A DNA stretch of 64,000 nt from Rhizobiales bacterium 62-47 (lineage in GTDB: Bacteria > Pseudomonadota > Alphaproteobacteria > Rhizobiales > Xanthobacteraceae), in the NCBI GenBank assembly GCA_001899255.1, contig MKVX01000018.1:1303150-1367149 (forward strand), written 5' to 3'. The notes beneath the pieces were generated by a model. It saw nothing but the letters and a program-made list of their open reading frames with translations. It ran no database searches and was not told where the DNA came from. How positions within the stretch are numbered: position 1 is the stretch's first letter; each line of letters starts with the position of its first letter. A program made the position numbers and the translations under genes. Shown piece by piece: positions 51,674 to 60,316 of the stretch.

Positions 51674-52459
51674 TTAGCGTTGCGGCGGCGCCAGTGCAGC
51701 CAGAACTTGCGCGGCCGCACGCAGATCCTGCAACCGTGCTGCCAGGCGCGCGGTGACTTCCGCATCCTCGCCCCACTGTTCGGCATTCCAGTTGTTATCG
51801 ACGTTGGCGGCGGCCCAGACCTGATCGACGTCGCGCGCACCTTGCATCAGCGCCAGCGCCAGCAATGCCGAACCCGTGACGCTGGTCGCCACATGCAGCG
51901 CCGCCACGCGCCACGGATCGGACGGCAATGCCGTACGCGCCGCAGCCACGGCCTGCTCTGGTTGTCTCACATGCATGATGCCTTCGGCGAGAATGAAATG
52001 CGCACCGAAGGTGTCTGCCGCCCAGAACAACACCGGGTCCCAATGCTCGGCTTCGCGCGCCACCAGCGCCGCCGGGTGCGCGGCGCGATAGCACAACAGA
52101 TCGGACTCGAAATACTTGGCGACGTCGTCGGCCACCGCCTCGACCCGATTGACCACCGCGGAAATCACGCTGTTGGCCAGCCGCGTCAGCGGCATGGTGC
52201 CCGGATCGATCACATCGATCTGCGCCTCCCATTCCGCCGCGATGGCTTCGGCCAGCTGCCGCGATGGCACGACGAGCGGTTCACGTGTCGGCGTACGCAC
52301 CGGCTTGTCGTCCAGTGTGATCGCGAAGCCATCCGCCGTCTCGGTGAAAGCCGCCGTCTTGTAGAATCGCTTGCGCTGCGGTGCGCGTGCCGATTGCCGC
52401 GCGGATTCATGCGGATCGAGCGGCGAGTGCCCGGCAATATCTTCAAACAATTCGCGCAT
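51674..52459 (-). CDS. ATP12-family F1-ATPase assembly chaperone
   Basis: A 261-residue chaperone, related to mitochondrial Atp12, thought to bind the F1 alpha subunit during assembly. Family marks: KRFYKTAAFTETADGFAITLDDKPVRTPTREPLVVPSRQLAEAIAAEWEAQ, then TMPLTRLANSVIS, YFESDLLCYRA, HWDPVLFWAADTFGA and VTGSALLALALMQG. It is a soluble protein, common to Alphaproteobacteria. It follows a small Pro-rich gene on the same strand twelve bases away, so it is likely the second gene of a pair. Confidence 0.93.
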   Translation of the reverse strand: MRELFEDIAGHSPLDPHESARQSARAPQRKRFYKTAAFTETADGFAITLDDKPVRTPTREPLVVPSRQLAEAIAAEWEAQIDVIDPGTMPLTRLANSVISAVVNRVEAVADDVAKYFESDLLCYRAAHPAALVAREAEHWDPVLFWAADTFGAHFILAEGIMHVRQPEQAVAAARTALPSDPWRVAALHVATSVTGSALLALALMQGARDVDQVWAAANVDNNWNAEQWGEDAEVTARLAARLQDLRAAAQVLAALAPPQR

Positions 52460-52471
52460 CGGTTTGGCTCG

Positions 52472-52789
52472 TCATTGTTGGTTGGCACATGCGCGCGAAT
52501 ACGCCGCGCGGTCGTTGGCATTGAGGCCGGCTGCGGCGCCCTCCTCCAGACATTTCGTGACGCGGTCGCCGAACGACCTGCGGCGTGGCGCTGCCAGATT
52601 GTTTCGCGGCGGCGCGTCGAACTGCGGAATCTTCGGCACCTCGATTTTTGGCGGCGGCGGCGGCGCGGGCGGCGGCGGATTCGAGGGCGCGATATTGGGG
52701 CCGATCAGTTGCGCGGAGGCGAGCGGCGCCACCATCAGGCCCGGTAACGCCAGCACCAGATAAAGAGCTGCAACGAATGCGCGTTTCAT
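52472..52789 (-). CDS. Small exported Pro-rich protein
   Basis: A 105-residue precursor. A signal peptide (MKRAFVAALYLVLALPGLMVAPLASA) is followed by a Pro-rich stretch (PSNPPPPAPPPPP, KIEVPKIPQFDAPPR) and a compact C-terminal end (RRRSFGDRVTKCLEEGAAAGLNANDRAAYSRACANQQ) with two Cys, probably bonded. The start at 52789 is set by the signal; the longer frame to 53002 runs back into the pseudouridine synthase gene. It ends twelve bases before ATP12 starts. The role is unknown. Confidence 0.72.
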   Translation of the reverse strand: MKRAFVAALYLVLALPGLMVAPLASAQLIGPNIAPSNPPPPAPPPPPKIEVPKIPQFDAPPRNNLAAPRRRSFGDRVTKCLEEGAAAGLNANDRAAYSRACANQQ

Positions 52790-52829
52790 CGTCCATATGT
52801 CGTGATCGGTCCAGCGTGCCGCAAGTGCG

Positions 52830-54083
52830 CTATTCCTCCGGCGCATTCTCGATCGGATCGAACCGGTCGGCTTCGAGACCGAGCAGGTTCCACGATTGCA
52901 GCATGTGCGGCGGCAGCGGCGCGGTGGCGTCGATGAAGCCGCCGCGCGGATGGGGAATGACGATACGCCGTGCCAGCAGATGCAGGCGGTTCTGCAAACC
53001 ACCCGGCAGCTGCCAGTTCTCTTTGTTGAAGTATTTCGGATCGCCGACGATGGCGTGATCGATATGCGCCATGTGCGCGCGCAGTTGGTGCGTGCGGCCG
53101 GTCACCGGCTTCAGCGACACCCACGCCAGTTTCTGCGCCGAGGTTTCGACCACGGCATAGTAGGTCACCGCGTGGCTCGCGCCCTCATCGCCATGCGCCG
53201 CGATACGCATGATCGATTCCTCTTCGTTCTCTTCCTTGGCGAGATAGGTAGAGATGCGGCCCTGCTTCGGCTTCGGCACGCCGGCGACCAGCGCCCAATA
53301 GATCTTGCGTGCCGAGCGATGGCGGAACGATCCGGTCAGTGCCGACGCCGCGAACCGCGTCTTGGCAATCAGCAGGCAACCCGAGGTTTCGCGATCGAGC
53401 CGATGGACGAGGCGCGGCTTCTGGCCCTTGCTGTCGCGCAGCACCTCGAGCATCTGGTCGATATGCTTGGTCATGCCGGAACCGCCCTGCACCGCGAGAC
53501 CCGCAGGCTTGTTCAGCACCATGACGTCGGCGTCTTCGTATAACGTCATGGCCTTGAGCGCATCTAGCGTCTTCTGCTGCGCTTCCGACAGTTGCGTTGC
53601 CACGCGCGGCGCATCGAGCTTCAGCGGCGGAATGCGGACGCTCTGGCCTTCCTCGAGCCGATCCTTGCTGTCGGCGCGCTTGCCGTTGACGCGCAGCTCG
53701 CCCTTACGAACGATGCGTTGGATGTGCGAGAACGACAGGCCGGGAAAGCGCGCTTCGAGAAAGCGATCGACGCGCATGTTGTTTTCGTCGGCGGTGACGA
53801 CAACGGTCTGCACCTTGGTCGGCAGCGGCGCAGTCGGCTTGGCGGCCACGTCATCGTGAGTTGCGCGCTCGTTCGTGCGCATCTCCGGGGACGCAGCCGT
53901 TGAGCGGCGAGGCTTTGCGAACGAACCGCCGCGCGCTTCGGGGTGACGCTGCGATCCGAATTTGCTCTCCTCGCGCGGCTTGACTCCGCTTCGCGACGCG
54001 CGAGGCCCGGACTTGTGCCCGTCCCGCTTGCCGCGCGTGCGCTCGGACTTCTTGGCAAGAGGTTTTCTGACGCGGCGGCTCAT
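52830..54083 (-). CDS. RluA/RluC-family pseudouridine synthase
   Basis: Isomerises uridines in large-subunit rRNA. The 417 residues comprise a basic, low-complexity N-terminal extension of about 90 residues (rich in Arg, Lys and Ser), an S4 RNA-binding domain at about 98-150 (VDRFLEARFPGLSFSHIQRIVRKGELRVNGK), and the catalytic domain with the Asp in HRLDRETSGCLLIAK and the later KPVTGRTHQLRAHMAHIDHAIVGDPKY. The extension is unusual for RluC and could be a non-specific RNA-binding tail. It is upstream of the Pro-rich/ATP12 pair on the same strand. Confidence 0.92.
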   Translation of the reverse strand: MSRRVRKPLAKKSERTRGKRDGHKSGPRASRSGVKPREESKFGSQRHPEARGGSFAKPRRSTAASPEMRTNERATHDDVAAKPTAPLPTKVQTVVVTADENNMRVDRFLEARFPGLSFSHIQRIVRKGELRVNGKRADSKDRLEEGQSVRIPPLKLDAPRVATQLSEAQQKTLDALKAMTLYEDADVMVLNKPAGLAVQGGSGMTKHIDQMLEVLRDSKGQKPRLVHRLDRETSGCLLIAKTRFAASALTGSFRHRSARKIYWALVAGVPKPKQGRISTYLAKEENEEESIMRIAAHGDEGASHAVTYYAVVETSAQKLAWVSLKPVTGRTHQLRAHMAHIDHAIVGDPKYFNKENWQLPGGLQNRLHLLARRIVIPHPRGGFIDATAPLPPHMLQSWNLLGLEADRFDPIENAPEE

Positions 54084-54153
54084 GGTGTGACTTTCCTGGT
54101 CGGATCAACTGGCCAACGCCAGTGCGAGCCGGAACAAAGTAATTGCGAAACTC

Positions 54154-54897
54154 TCAGTGACATTGCGCGTCTCGCCTGATGAACACCAGATCCCGGCTTG
54201 TATCGAGCGACAGCTTGCGATGGGCGGCTTCATCGGCCGCGGCGCAGGCAGCGGCATTGTTTCCGTTCTTCATGCGCGCAAAGGCCAGCGTGGCCCAGGC
54301 ATCGCCATTGTCCGGTGAATCGACAACGGCCTGTTCGAGCACCGGCTGCGCCTCCTTGAAGCGCTGCGCCATCAACAGCACACGGCCATAATCGGCGTTG
54401 AGCGCCTTCAGCGGCGAGGGCTGCTTGAGCGCCAGCTTGAATAGCTCCTCCGCATAATCCAGATCGTTGAAGCGCGCCTGCGCCACCATGGCAAACCCGT
54501 GATAGACGCTGCTCTGCTCCGGCGACAGCAGATAGGCCTGATTGAAACGTCTGGCGGCATCGCGCGGCCGATTGACGGTCATGGCTTTCCAGCCCCGCAG
54601 CATGATGGCCTCGAACGCTTTCTCTTTCGAGCCCGCAGCCACCGTCACTTCGGCAATGAACTTGGCATCGGCGTCGCGTTGCTCCGCCGTCTTCTCCGCA
54701 AAGCCGAAGAACGGCTGCTCGGCGACGGGAGCTTTCGCATAGGTCTTTTTGGTCACCTGCACGCCCGGCGCGACTTCGACCATCTCCGCCGCTGCGATGC
54801 CAGTCGCCAACAGCAACGCCGCCAATGCCAGCGCCAGCCGTCCGGCGTTGCGTATCAAACCCTGCACGCAAGCTGCGATACATCCTCGATTGATCAT
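54154..54897 (-). CDS. Exported TPR-repeat protein
   Basis: A 247-residue protein with a signal peptide or anchor (RNAGRLALALAALLLATGIAAA). Its core from about residue 95 contains about three tetratricopeptide-like repeats (for example AARRFNQAYLLSPEQSSVYHGFAMVAQ and ADYGRVLLMAQRFKEAQPVLEQAVVDSP). The end has one Cys pair (NNAAACAAAD...RRDAQCH). Its ATG overlaps the rarA stop by four bases. It is thus the last gene of a coupled set degQ-rarA-TPR. Its function is not known; a periplasmic scaffold is a guess. Confidence 0.8.
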   Translation of the reverse strand: MINRGCIAACVQGLIRNAGRLALALAALLLATGIAAAEMVEVAPGVQVTKKTYAKAPVAEQPFFGFAEKTAEQRDADAKFIAEVTVAAGSKEKAFEAIMLRGWKAMTVNRPRDAARRFNQAYLLSPEQSSVYHGFAMVAQARFNDLDYAEELFKLALKQPSPLKALNADYGRVLLMAQRFKEAQPVLEQAVVDSPDNGDAWATLAFARMKNGNNAAACAAADEAAHRKLSLDTSRDLVFIRRDAQCH

Positions 54898-56231
54898 GCG
54901 TCGCGCGCCTTGTCTCTTCGCAGTTTAGCCCAATAGTCCAGCCGCTTCCGGATCTCGCGCTCGAAGCCGCGATCCGGCGGATTGTAAAACGTCTGGCGTC
55001 CCAAGGCTTCCGGAAAGTAGTCCTGTCCAGAAAATCCTTCGGCTGTGTCGTGATCGTATTGATAGCCGGCGCCGTAGCCTTCGGCCTGCATCAGCTTGGT
55101 TGGCGAATTGAGAATGTGCTTTGGCGGCAGCAGCGAGCCGCCCTCCTTTGCCGCGCGCGTCGCCGCACCGAACGCCTTGTAGGCGGCATTCGATTTCGGT
55201 GCCGTGGCGAGATAGATCACAGCCTGCGCGATCGCAAGTTCGCCCTCCGGCGAGCCGAGAAAATCATAGGCATCCTTCGCCGCGTTGCAGATCACCAGCG
55301 CCTGCGGATCGGCCAGCCCGATATCCTCCACCGCCATGCGCACCACGCGCCGCGCCAGGAACAGCGGGTCTTCACCGGCGTCGAACATGCGCGCCAGATA
55401 ATACAGCGCGGCGTCGGGATCGGAGCCGCGCACGGATTTATGCAGCGCCGAGATCAGGTTGTAATGGCCGTCCGCCGACTTGTCGTAGATCGGCGCGCGA
55501 CGTTGCAGGATATCCTGCAGTTGCGCCGCGTTGAAGATCTCATCGGGCCGCGCCGATCGCCAGACTTCCTCCGCCAGCGTCAGCGCCGCGCGGCCATCGC
55601 CATCGGCCATCCGCACCAGCGCGGCGCGCGCTTCTTCATCGAGCGGCAGCTTCTTGCCTTCGATACGCTCGGCTTGCGCGAACAGCTTTTCCACCGCCGC
55701 CGCGTCGAGCGAATGAAACACCAGCACGCGTGCGCGCGACAGCAACGCCGCATTGAGCTCGAACGATGGATTTTCGGTGGTGGCACCGATCAGCACCACG
55801 GTGCCGTCTTCCATCACCGGCAGGAAGGAATCCTGCTGCGCGCGATTGAAGCGATGCACCTCGTCGACGAACAGCAAGGTGCCCTTGCCGGTTTCGCGCC
55901 GTGCGCGCGCGGCATCGAATGCCTTCTTCAGATCGGCGACGCCGGAAAACACCGCCGAGATCTGCTCGAAATGCAGTTCAGTCGCGTCCGCCAATAGCCG
56001 CGCCACCGTCGTCTTGCCGGTGCCGGGCGGCCCCCAGAACACCAGCGAGCCCAGCGTGCGCGTCTCCAGCATGCGCGTCAGCGCGCCATCCGGCCCGAGG
56101 ATGTGCTCCTGCCCAACGACGTCCGACAACGCGCGCGGCCGCAACCGGTCCGGCAGCGGACGCGGCGCATCCTGCTCCATGCCCGCCGCAGCGAACAGGT
56201 TTGCAGACGGGGCTGGACGTTTCGCGCTCAT
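54894..56231 (-). CDS. rarA: Replication-associated recombination protein A (RarA/MgsA)
   Basis: A clamp-loader-like AAA+ ATPase that works at stalled forks with RecA and SSB. It has 445 residues. Walker A is GPPGTGKTT, Walker B is LFVDEVHRFN, the sensor is GATTENPSFELNAALLSR, and a C-terminal domain has RGSDPDAALYYLARMFDAGEDPLFLARRVVRMAVEDIGLADP followed by GYQYDHDTAEGFSGQDYFPE. All the family marks are present. The start at 56231 lies within the stop of degQ (four-base overlap), which supports it over 56285. It is coupled to degQ upstream and to the TPR gene downstream. Confidence 0.95.
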   Translation of the reverse strand: MSAKRPAPSANLFAAAGMEQDAPRPLPDRLRPRALSDVVGQEHILGPDGALTRMLETRTLGSLVFWGPPGTGKTTVARLLADATELHFEQISAVFSGVADLKKAFDAARARRETGKGTLLFVDEVHRFNRAQQDSFLPVMEDGTVVLIGATTENPSFELNAALLSRARVLVFHSLDAAAVEKLFAQAERIEGKKLPLDEEARAALVRMADGDGRAALTLAEEVWRSARPDEIFNAAQLQDILQRRAPIYDKSADGHYNLISALHKSVRGSDPDAALYYLARMFDAGEDPLFLARRVVRMAVEDIGLADPQALVICNAAKDAYDFLGSPEGELAIAQAVIYLATAPKSNAAYKAFGAATRAAKEGGSLLPPKHILNSPTKLMQAEGYGAGYQYDHDTAEGFSGQDYFPEALGRQTFYNPPDRGFEREIRKRLDYWAKLRRDKARDA

Positions 56232-57622
56232 CCGCCCAGCGTCACCTGAATTTGCTGGCCGCCGCGCAGGATGGTGATGCGCCACAGCCGGCTGCGTTCG
56301 CGCGTGATGCGTGCGAGATCGGTGGTCTTCTCGATCTTCTTGCCGTTCACCGCGACGATGACGTCGCCTTTGCGGAAACCGACGTTCGCCGCCGCACCAT
56401 CCTCCGACAGTTCGGTGATGACGACACCTTCGACGCTGCTGTCGAGGCGCAGTTCATCGGCCACCGCCGGCGAAATGTTGACCACGGTGGCTCCCTGGAA
56501 TGGCGAGTTGCCGGTGATGAGGATTTCATCGCGCCCGGTATCCGGCGCTGTTTCCAACGCGATATTGAGCTTGATCGATTTACCGCCGCGCTGCACCTCG
56601 ACCTGCGCGGTGCCGCCGAGCGGCCGGGTCGCGAAGCGATAATCGAACGCATTCGGATCGTCGACAGCCTGCCCGTCGATCGCGACGATCAGGTCGGACA
56701 GTTTGAGCCCCGCTCGCGCCGCCGGGCTACCCGGCGCGACGTTGGCGACCAGCGCGCCGCTGGGACGCTTCAGGCCAAGCGTCTCGGCGATCTCCGGCGT
56801 CACCGCCTGCAGACGCGCACCGAGCCACGGCCGCTTTACTGCCTTGCCGCCGCGTTCAGCCGAAGCCACGACGACGCGCACCATGTTGGCGGGAATGGCG
56901 AAGCCGATACCCTGCGAACCGCCCGAGCGCGAGAAGATAGCGGTGTTGATGCCGACCAGCTTGCCGGCCATATCCACCAGCGCGCCACCGGAATTGCCGG
57001 GGTTGATCGCCGCATCGGTCTGAATGAAGAACTGATAGTCGGTGATACCGACCTGGGTGCGCGCCAGCGCCGAGACGATGCCGTGCGTCACCGTCTGACC
57101 GACGCCGAACGGATTGCCGACCGCCAGCACCACGTCGCCGACCTGCAAATCATCAGAATTGGAAAAATCCAGCGTCGCGAATTTCTCCTTGGCGTTCTTC
57201 ACGCGCAGCACCGCAAGGTCGGTGCGAGTATCCTTCAGCACGATCTCGGCTTCGAACTCGCGCTTGTCGGCCAGCGATATCTTGACCTGATCGGCCCCCT
57301 CGATGACGTGATTGTTGGTAACCACCAGACCGGACGGATCGACCATCACGCCGGAGCCGAGCGAGCGCTGCATCTTTTCCGGCTGCTGGCCCGGCACGCC
57401 GAAGAAGCGGCGGAAGACCGGATCGTCGAGCAGCGGGTTGCGGTTCTGCACCACCTTGGCGGCATAGACATTGACGACGGCGGGCGTCACGCGCTGCACG
57501 ATCGGCGCATAGGACAGCCGCAATTCGTTCTGCGACGCCGGCACGCGGCGATCCTGCGCATGGGCCGGAGCCGCAACGATCAAGGTCAGCAAGGCAGTTA
57601 CCAACAAGCGAAGTGATGTCAT
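56228..57622 (-). CDS. degQ: Do-family periplasmic serine protease (DegP/DegQ)
   Basis: A periplasmic quality-control protease and chaperone of 464 residues. The signal peptide is MTSLRLLVTALLTLIVAAPAHA. The trypsin-like domain has His in VTNNHVIEGA, Asp in TRTDLAVLRV and Ser in NPGNSGGALV. Two PDZ domains follow, the first from about 245 (WLGARLQAVTPEIAETLGL), the second in the last ~90 residues with GDVIVAVNGKKIEKTTDLARI. Start 57622 gives the signal. It is the first gene of a coupled run with rarA and the TPR protein. Confidence 0.93.
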   Translation of the reverse strand: MTSLRLLVTALLTLIVAAPAHAQDRRVPASQNELRLSYAPIVQRVTPAVVNVYAAKVVQNRNPLLDDPVFRRFFGVPGQQPEKMQRSLGSGVMVDPSGLVVTNNHVIEGADQVKISLADKREFEAEIVLKDTRTDLAVLRVKNAKEKFATLDFSNSDDLQVGDVVLAVGNPFGVGQTVTHGIVSALARTQVGITDYQFFIQTDAAINPGNSGGALVDMAGKLVGINTAIFSRSGGSQGIGFAIPANMVRVVVASAERGGKAVKRPWLGARLQAVTPEIAETLGLKRPSGALVANVAPGSPAARAGLKLSDLIVAIDGQAVDDPNAFDYRFATRPLGGTAQVEVQRGGKSIKLNIALETAPDTGRDEILITGNSPFQGATVVNISPAVADELRLDSSVEGVVITELSEDGAAANVGFRKGDVIVAVNGKKIEKTTDLARITRERSRLWRITILRGGQQIQVTLGG

Positions 57623-57711
57623 GAATGGTTTCCCGAATGCGAGGCCGTCATATAGTCGTCCCGACCTTCCAAGAGAAGCAAAACGCGGCTTTTTCACGCC
57701 TCACAAGGCCA

Positions 57712-58083
57712 CTACGCCGCGCGGTTGGCGGCGGACTTCGACGGCCGCGATGCCGCCTGCCGCGCCCGATGATCCTCGCCCCAGGCCTTCAGCGCATCGA
57801 TCACCGGCTTCAGCCGCTCGCCGGTCGGCGACAGGGTGTATTCCACCCGCGGCGGAACTTCCGGATAGACCTTGCGGGTGACCAGATCGTCGGCTTCCAG
57901 CGCACGCAACTGCTTGGTCAGCATCCGCTGGGTAATGCCGGGCATTCGCCGCCGCAAATCGCCGAACCGCAACGTGCCGCCCTGAAGATGGTAAAGGATG
58001 ACGCCCTTCCACTTGCCGTCGATCAGATCGAGCGTCACCTCGACCGGACAACCCGGCCCGTGGCCGAAGTTCTTACGTTTCAC
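57712..58083 (-). CDS. HxlR-family transcription regulator
   Basis: A winged-helix repressor or activator of 123 residues, starting at GTG 58083 with AGGAG seven bases before it. The HxlR core reads CPVEVTLDLIDGKWKGVILYHLQGGTLRFGDLRRRMPGITQRMLTKQLRALEADDLVTRKVYPEVPPRVEYTLSPTGERLKPVI. The N-terminal Cys (GPGCPVE) matches the redox-sensing Cys of YodB/QorR-type members. It is divergent from a quinone-oxidoreductase-like gene 198 bases away, the usual target layout, so thiol-stress control of that gene is a fair inference. Confidence 0.92.
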   Translation of the reverse strand: MKRKNFGHGPGCPVEVTLDLIDGKWKGVILYHLQGGTLRFGDLRRRMPGITQRMLTKQLRALEADDLVTRKVYPEVPPRVEYTLSPTGERLKPVIDALKAWGEDHRARQAASRPSKSAANRAA

Positions 58084-58281
58084 GCACGATCTCCTGCGGG
58101 CAATGACGAGGCGGAGCGAATACCAAGCCGCGCTGCGTTGCGATGAGTCAGGCGCGCAGCACCGAGGCCGCAATAGTATCCAGATGGGCACTATCTACCA
58201 TTTCTTACCGTACTTGCAATCGAGGCCGTAGTGCGGGATTTAGCCACGAGCGGCTGCGCGCCGCGTGCAGAGGAATTCACG

Positions 58282-59295
58282 ATGAAAGCAGTCGGCTATA
58301 CCACCTCACTCCCGATCGATGCGGCCGAGGCCCTGATCGATTTCGAGACCGCCAAGCCCGAACCGGGACCGCGCGACATCCGCGTCGCGGTGAAAGCGGT
58401 GTCGGTCAATCCGGTCGACACCAAGGTGCGCAAGCGCGCCGCCCCTCCCGCCGGCGAAACCAAGATCCTCGGTTATGACGCCGCCGGCGTTGTCGATGCG
58501 GTCGGCAAGGACGTCACGTTGTTCAAGCCGGGCGACGAGGTGTTTTACGCCGGTTCGATCCTGCGTCAGGGCACTAACGCCGAGTTTCATCTGGTCGACG
58601 AGCGCATCGTCGGGCGCAAGCCGAAGTCGCTGTCGTTCACGCAGGCCGCGGCGCTCCCGCTGACGTCGATTACCGCCTGGGAATTGCTGTTCGACCGTCT
58701 CGGCGCGGTGCCGGGCAAGAGCATCGATCCGCGCACGCTGCTGATTGTCGGCGGCGCCGGTGGCGTCGGCTCGATCCTGATCCAGCTCGCTCGCCGTCTC
58801 ACCGGACTGACGGTCGTCGCGACCGCGTCACGCGCCGAAACGCAATCCTGGTGCCGCGATCTCGGCGCGCATGCCGTCGTCGATCACACCAAGCCGATGA
58901 AGCCGCAAATCGATGCGCTCAAACTGCCGCCGGTTGCCTTGATCGCCAGCCTGACCATGACCGACCAGCATTACAAAGCGCTGGCGGAGATCATCGCGCC
59001 GCAGGGGCGCTTCGGCCTGATCGACGACCCGGCGGAATTCAGCGTCGGCGCTTTCAAGGGCAAAGCGGTGTCGATCCACTGGGAATCGATGTTCACGCGC
59101 AGCTCGTTCCAGACCGACGACATGATCGCGCAGCATCACCTGCTCAACGATGTCGCCGACATGATCGACAAGGGCGTGCTGCGCACCACGCTCGACCAGA
59201 CCTTCGGCAGCATCAACGCCGCCAACCTCAAGCGCGCGCATGCGCAGATCGAGTCCGGCACCTCGCGCGGCAAGATCGTACTCGAGGGGTGGTAA
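58282..59295 (+). CDS. Zinc-binding-alcohol-dehydrogenase-family (quinone oxidoreductase-like) protein
   Basis: A medium-chain dehydrogenase/reductase of 337 residues of the adh_fam_1 kind. It opens MKAVGYTTSLPIDAAEAL, with PVDTKVRKRAA in place of the catalytic zinc ligands, so it is probably zinc-free and NADPH-dependent. The Rossmann motif is VGGAGGVGSILIQLARRLTG. Later DDPAEFSVGAFKGKAVSIHWESMFTRS is typical for the subgroup. The start at 58282 has AGAGGA upstream. It is probably under the divergent HxlR regulator and acts on quinones or electrophilic enones (inference). REP-type palindromes follow the gene. Confidence 0.87.
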   Translation: MKAVGYTTSLPIDAAEALIDFETAKPEPGPRDIRVAVKAVSVNPVDTKVRKRAAPPAGETKILGYDAAGVVDAVGKDVTLFKPGDEVFYAGSILRQGTNAEFHLVDERIVGRKPKSLSFTQAAALPLTSITAWELLFDRLGAVPGKSIDPRTLLIVGGAGGVGSILIQLARRLTGLTVVATASRAETQSWCRDLGAHAVVDHTKPMKPQIDALKLPPVALIASLTMTDQHYKALAEIIAPQGRFGLIDDPAEFSVGAFKGKAVSIHWESMFTRSSFQTDDMIAQHHLLNDVADMIDKGVLRTTLDQTFGSINAANLKRAHAQIESGTSRGKIVLEGW

Positions 59296-59342
59296 GTTCA
59301 CCGTCTGCGATGTTTTTGATTCGGGTTTAGTCGCTCCAACGC

Positions 59343-59450
59343 TGTCATTCCGGGGCGCGAGCTCTTTGCGAGCGAGCCCGGAATCCAGAACCAACACCGG
59401 GAGTATGGATTCCGGGCCTGCGCCTGAAGAAGGCGCATCCCGGAATGACA
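59343..59450. repeat. Palindromic intergenic repeat (TGTCATTCCGG type)
   Basis: Ends in inverted TGTCATTCCGG (59343-59353) and CCGGAATGACA (59440-59450). The inside includes GGAATCCAGAA and GTATGGATTCCGG, again facing. This is the widespread CATTCCGGG REP-like element of Bradyrhizobiaceae. It lies downstream of the oxidoreductase gene. Confidence 0.85.
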
Positions 59451-59554
59451 ATGGCGTTTTGGGCCCATGCGTCGTTTCAACCTGAAAAGAGTCTAGATAA
59501 TTCCGTCATAGTGGGCCAACCGGCCCGGCTTCGCCGGTCCGATAGCAAGTTCTC

Positions 59555-59620
59555 GAAGCAATCCAGGGTCACAAGCGAGAACTGGATTGCTTCGTCGCTA
59601 ACGCTCGTCGCAATGACGGC
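59555..59620. repeat. Second palindromic element (GAAGCAATCCAG type)
   Basis: A 12-base inverted repeat, GAAGCAATCCAG (59555-59566) and CTGGATTGCTTC (59582-59593), with a trailing TCGTCGCAATGACGG, about 100 bases after the first palindrome. This pattern (ACTGGATTGCTTCGTCGC...) is another common rhizobial repeat. Confidence 0.75.
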
Positions 59621-59732
59621 TGCGAGCGACACAATTCGGCTGCGCTGAAAACCCAACTGCATTGAAAAACGTGTGCCGACAATCAGCACGCTTCGCCAGC
59701 CATCGGCGCAACCGCCAACCATCATGCAAACA

Positions 59733-59759
59733 AAAAGCGGCGCTCGAAGCGCCGCTTTT
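59733..59759 (-). terminator. Rho-independent terminator of the ribosomal operon
   Basis: Arms of 12 bases, AAAAGCGGCGCT and AGCGCCGCTTTT, around a CGA loop. On the minus strand it continues as T-rich TTTTTGTTTGC. It lies 23 bases after the rplQ stop and closes the leftward secY-adk-rpsM-rpsK-rpoA-rplQ run. Confidence 0.93.
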
Positions 59760-59782
59760 CAAATTCACTCGCGAAGAAAGGC

Positions 59783-60199
59783 TTACGCCGCTTCGGACTC
59801 GGTTTCCTGCACCGGACCGGAGTCCTTGCCCTTGGCATCGACGTCGCGATCGACGAACTCGATGACGGCCATCGGCGCGTTATCGCCATAACGGAAGCCG
59901 GCCTTGATGATGCGGGTGTAGCCACCCTGACGATCCTTGTAGCGGGCCGCCAGCACGTCGAACAACTTCTTGACCTGATCCTGGTCGCGCAGCTCGCTGA
60001 TGGCCTGACGGCGCAGCGCGAGACCGCCCTTCTTGCCCAGCGTCACCAGCTTCTCAACGATCGGGCGAAGCTCTTTCGCCTTCGGCAGCGTGGTGACGAT
60101 CTGCTCGTGCTTGATCAGCGAAGCCGCCATGTTGGCGAACATCGCCTTGCGGTGTTCGGCGGTGCGGTTGAGTTTGCGATGAACCTTACCGTGACGCAT
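59783..60199 (-). CDS. rplQ: 50S ribosomal protein L17
   Basis: A 138-residue ribosomal protein. It begins [53 protein letters not shown], the L17 core, followed by [39 protein letters not shown]. The C-terminal ~20 residues ([21 protein letters not shown]) are an acidic tail, usual in Alphaproteobacteria. It is the last gene of the operon, 117 bases after rpoA and immediately before the terminator. Confidence 0.97.
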   Translation of the reverse strand: MRHGKVHRKLNRTAEHRKAMFANMAASLIKHEQIVTTLPKAKELRPIVEKLVTLGKKGGLALRRQAISELRDQDQVKKLFDVLAARYKDRQGGYTRIIKAGFRYGDNAPMAVIEFVDRDVDAKGKDSGPVQETESEAA

Positions 60200-60316
60200 G
60201 TTGGTATCCTCAATGTGTTCTGTCGCGACCGCTCGTCGGACATGCTGTTCAGGTGGGCTTCCTGCGTTCGCCCGTTAGTAGGACGGCCGGGCTTTCACCC
60301 GGCCATTCGTGCGATC

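Noticed and set aside
59343-59620. CRISPR array
   Set aside because: The repeats are inverted, of different types and not regularly spaced; they are REP-like palindromes.
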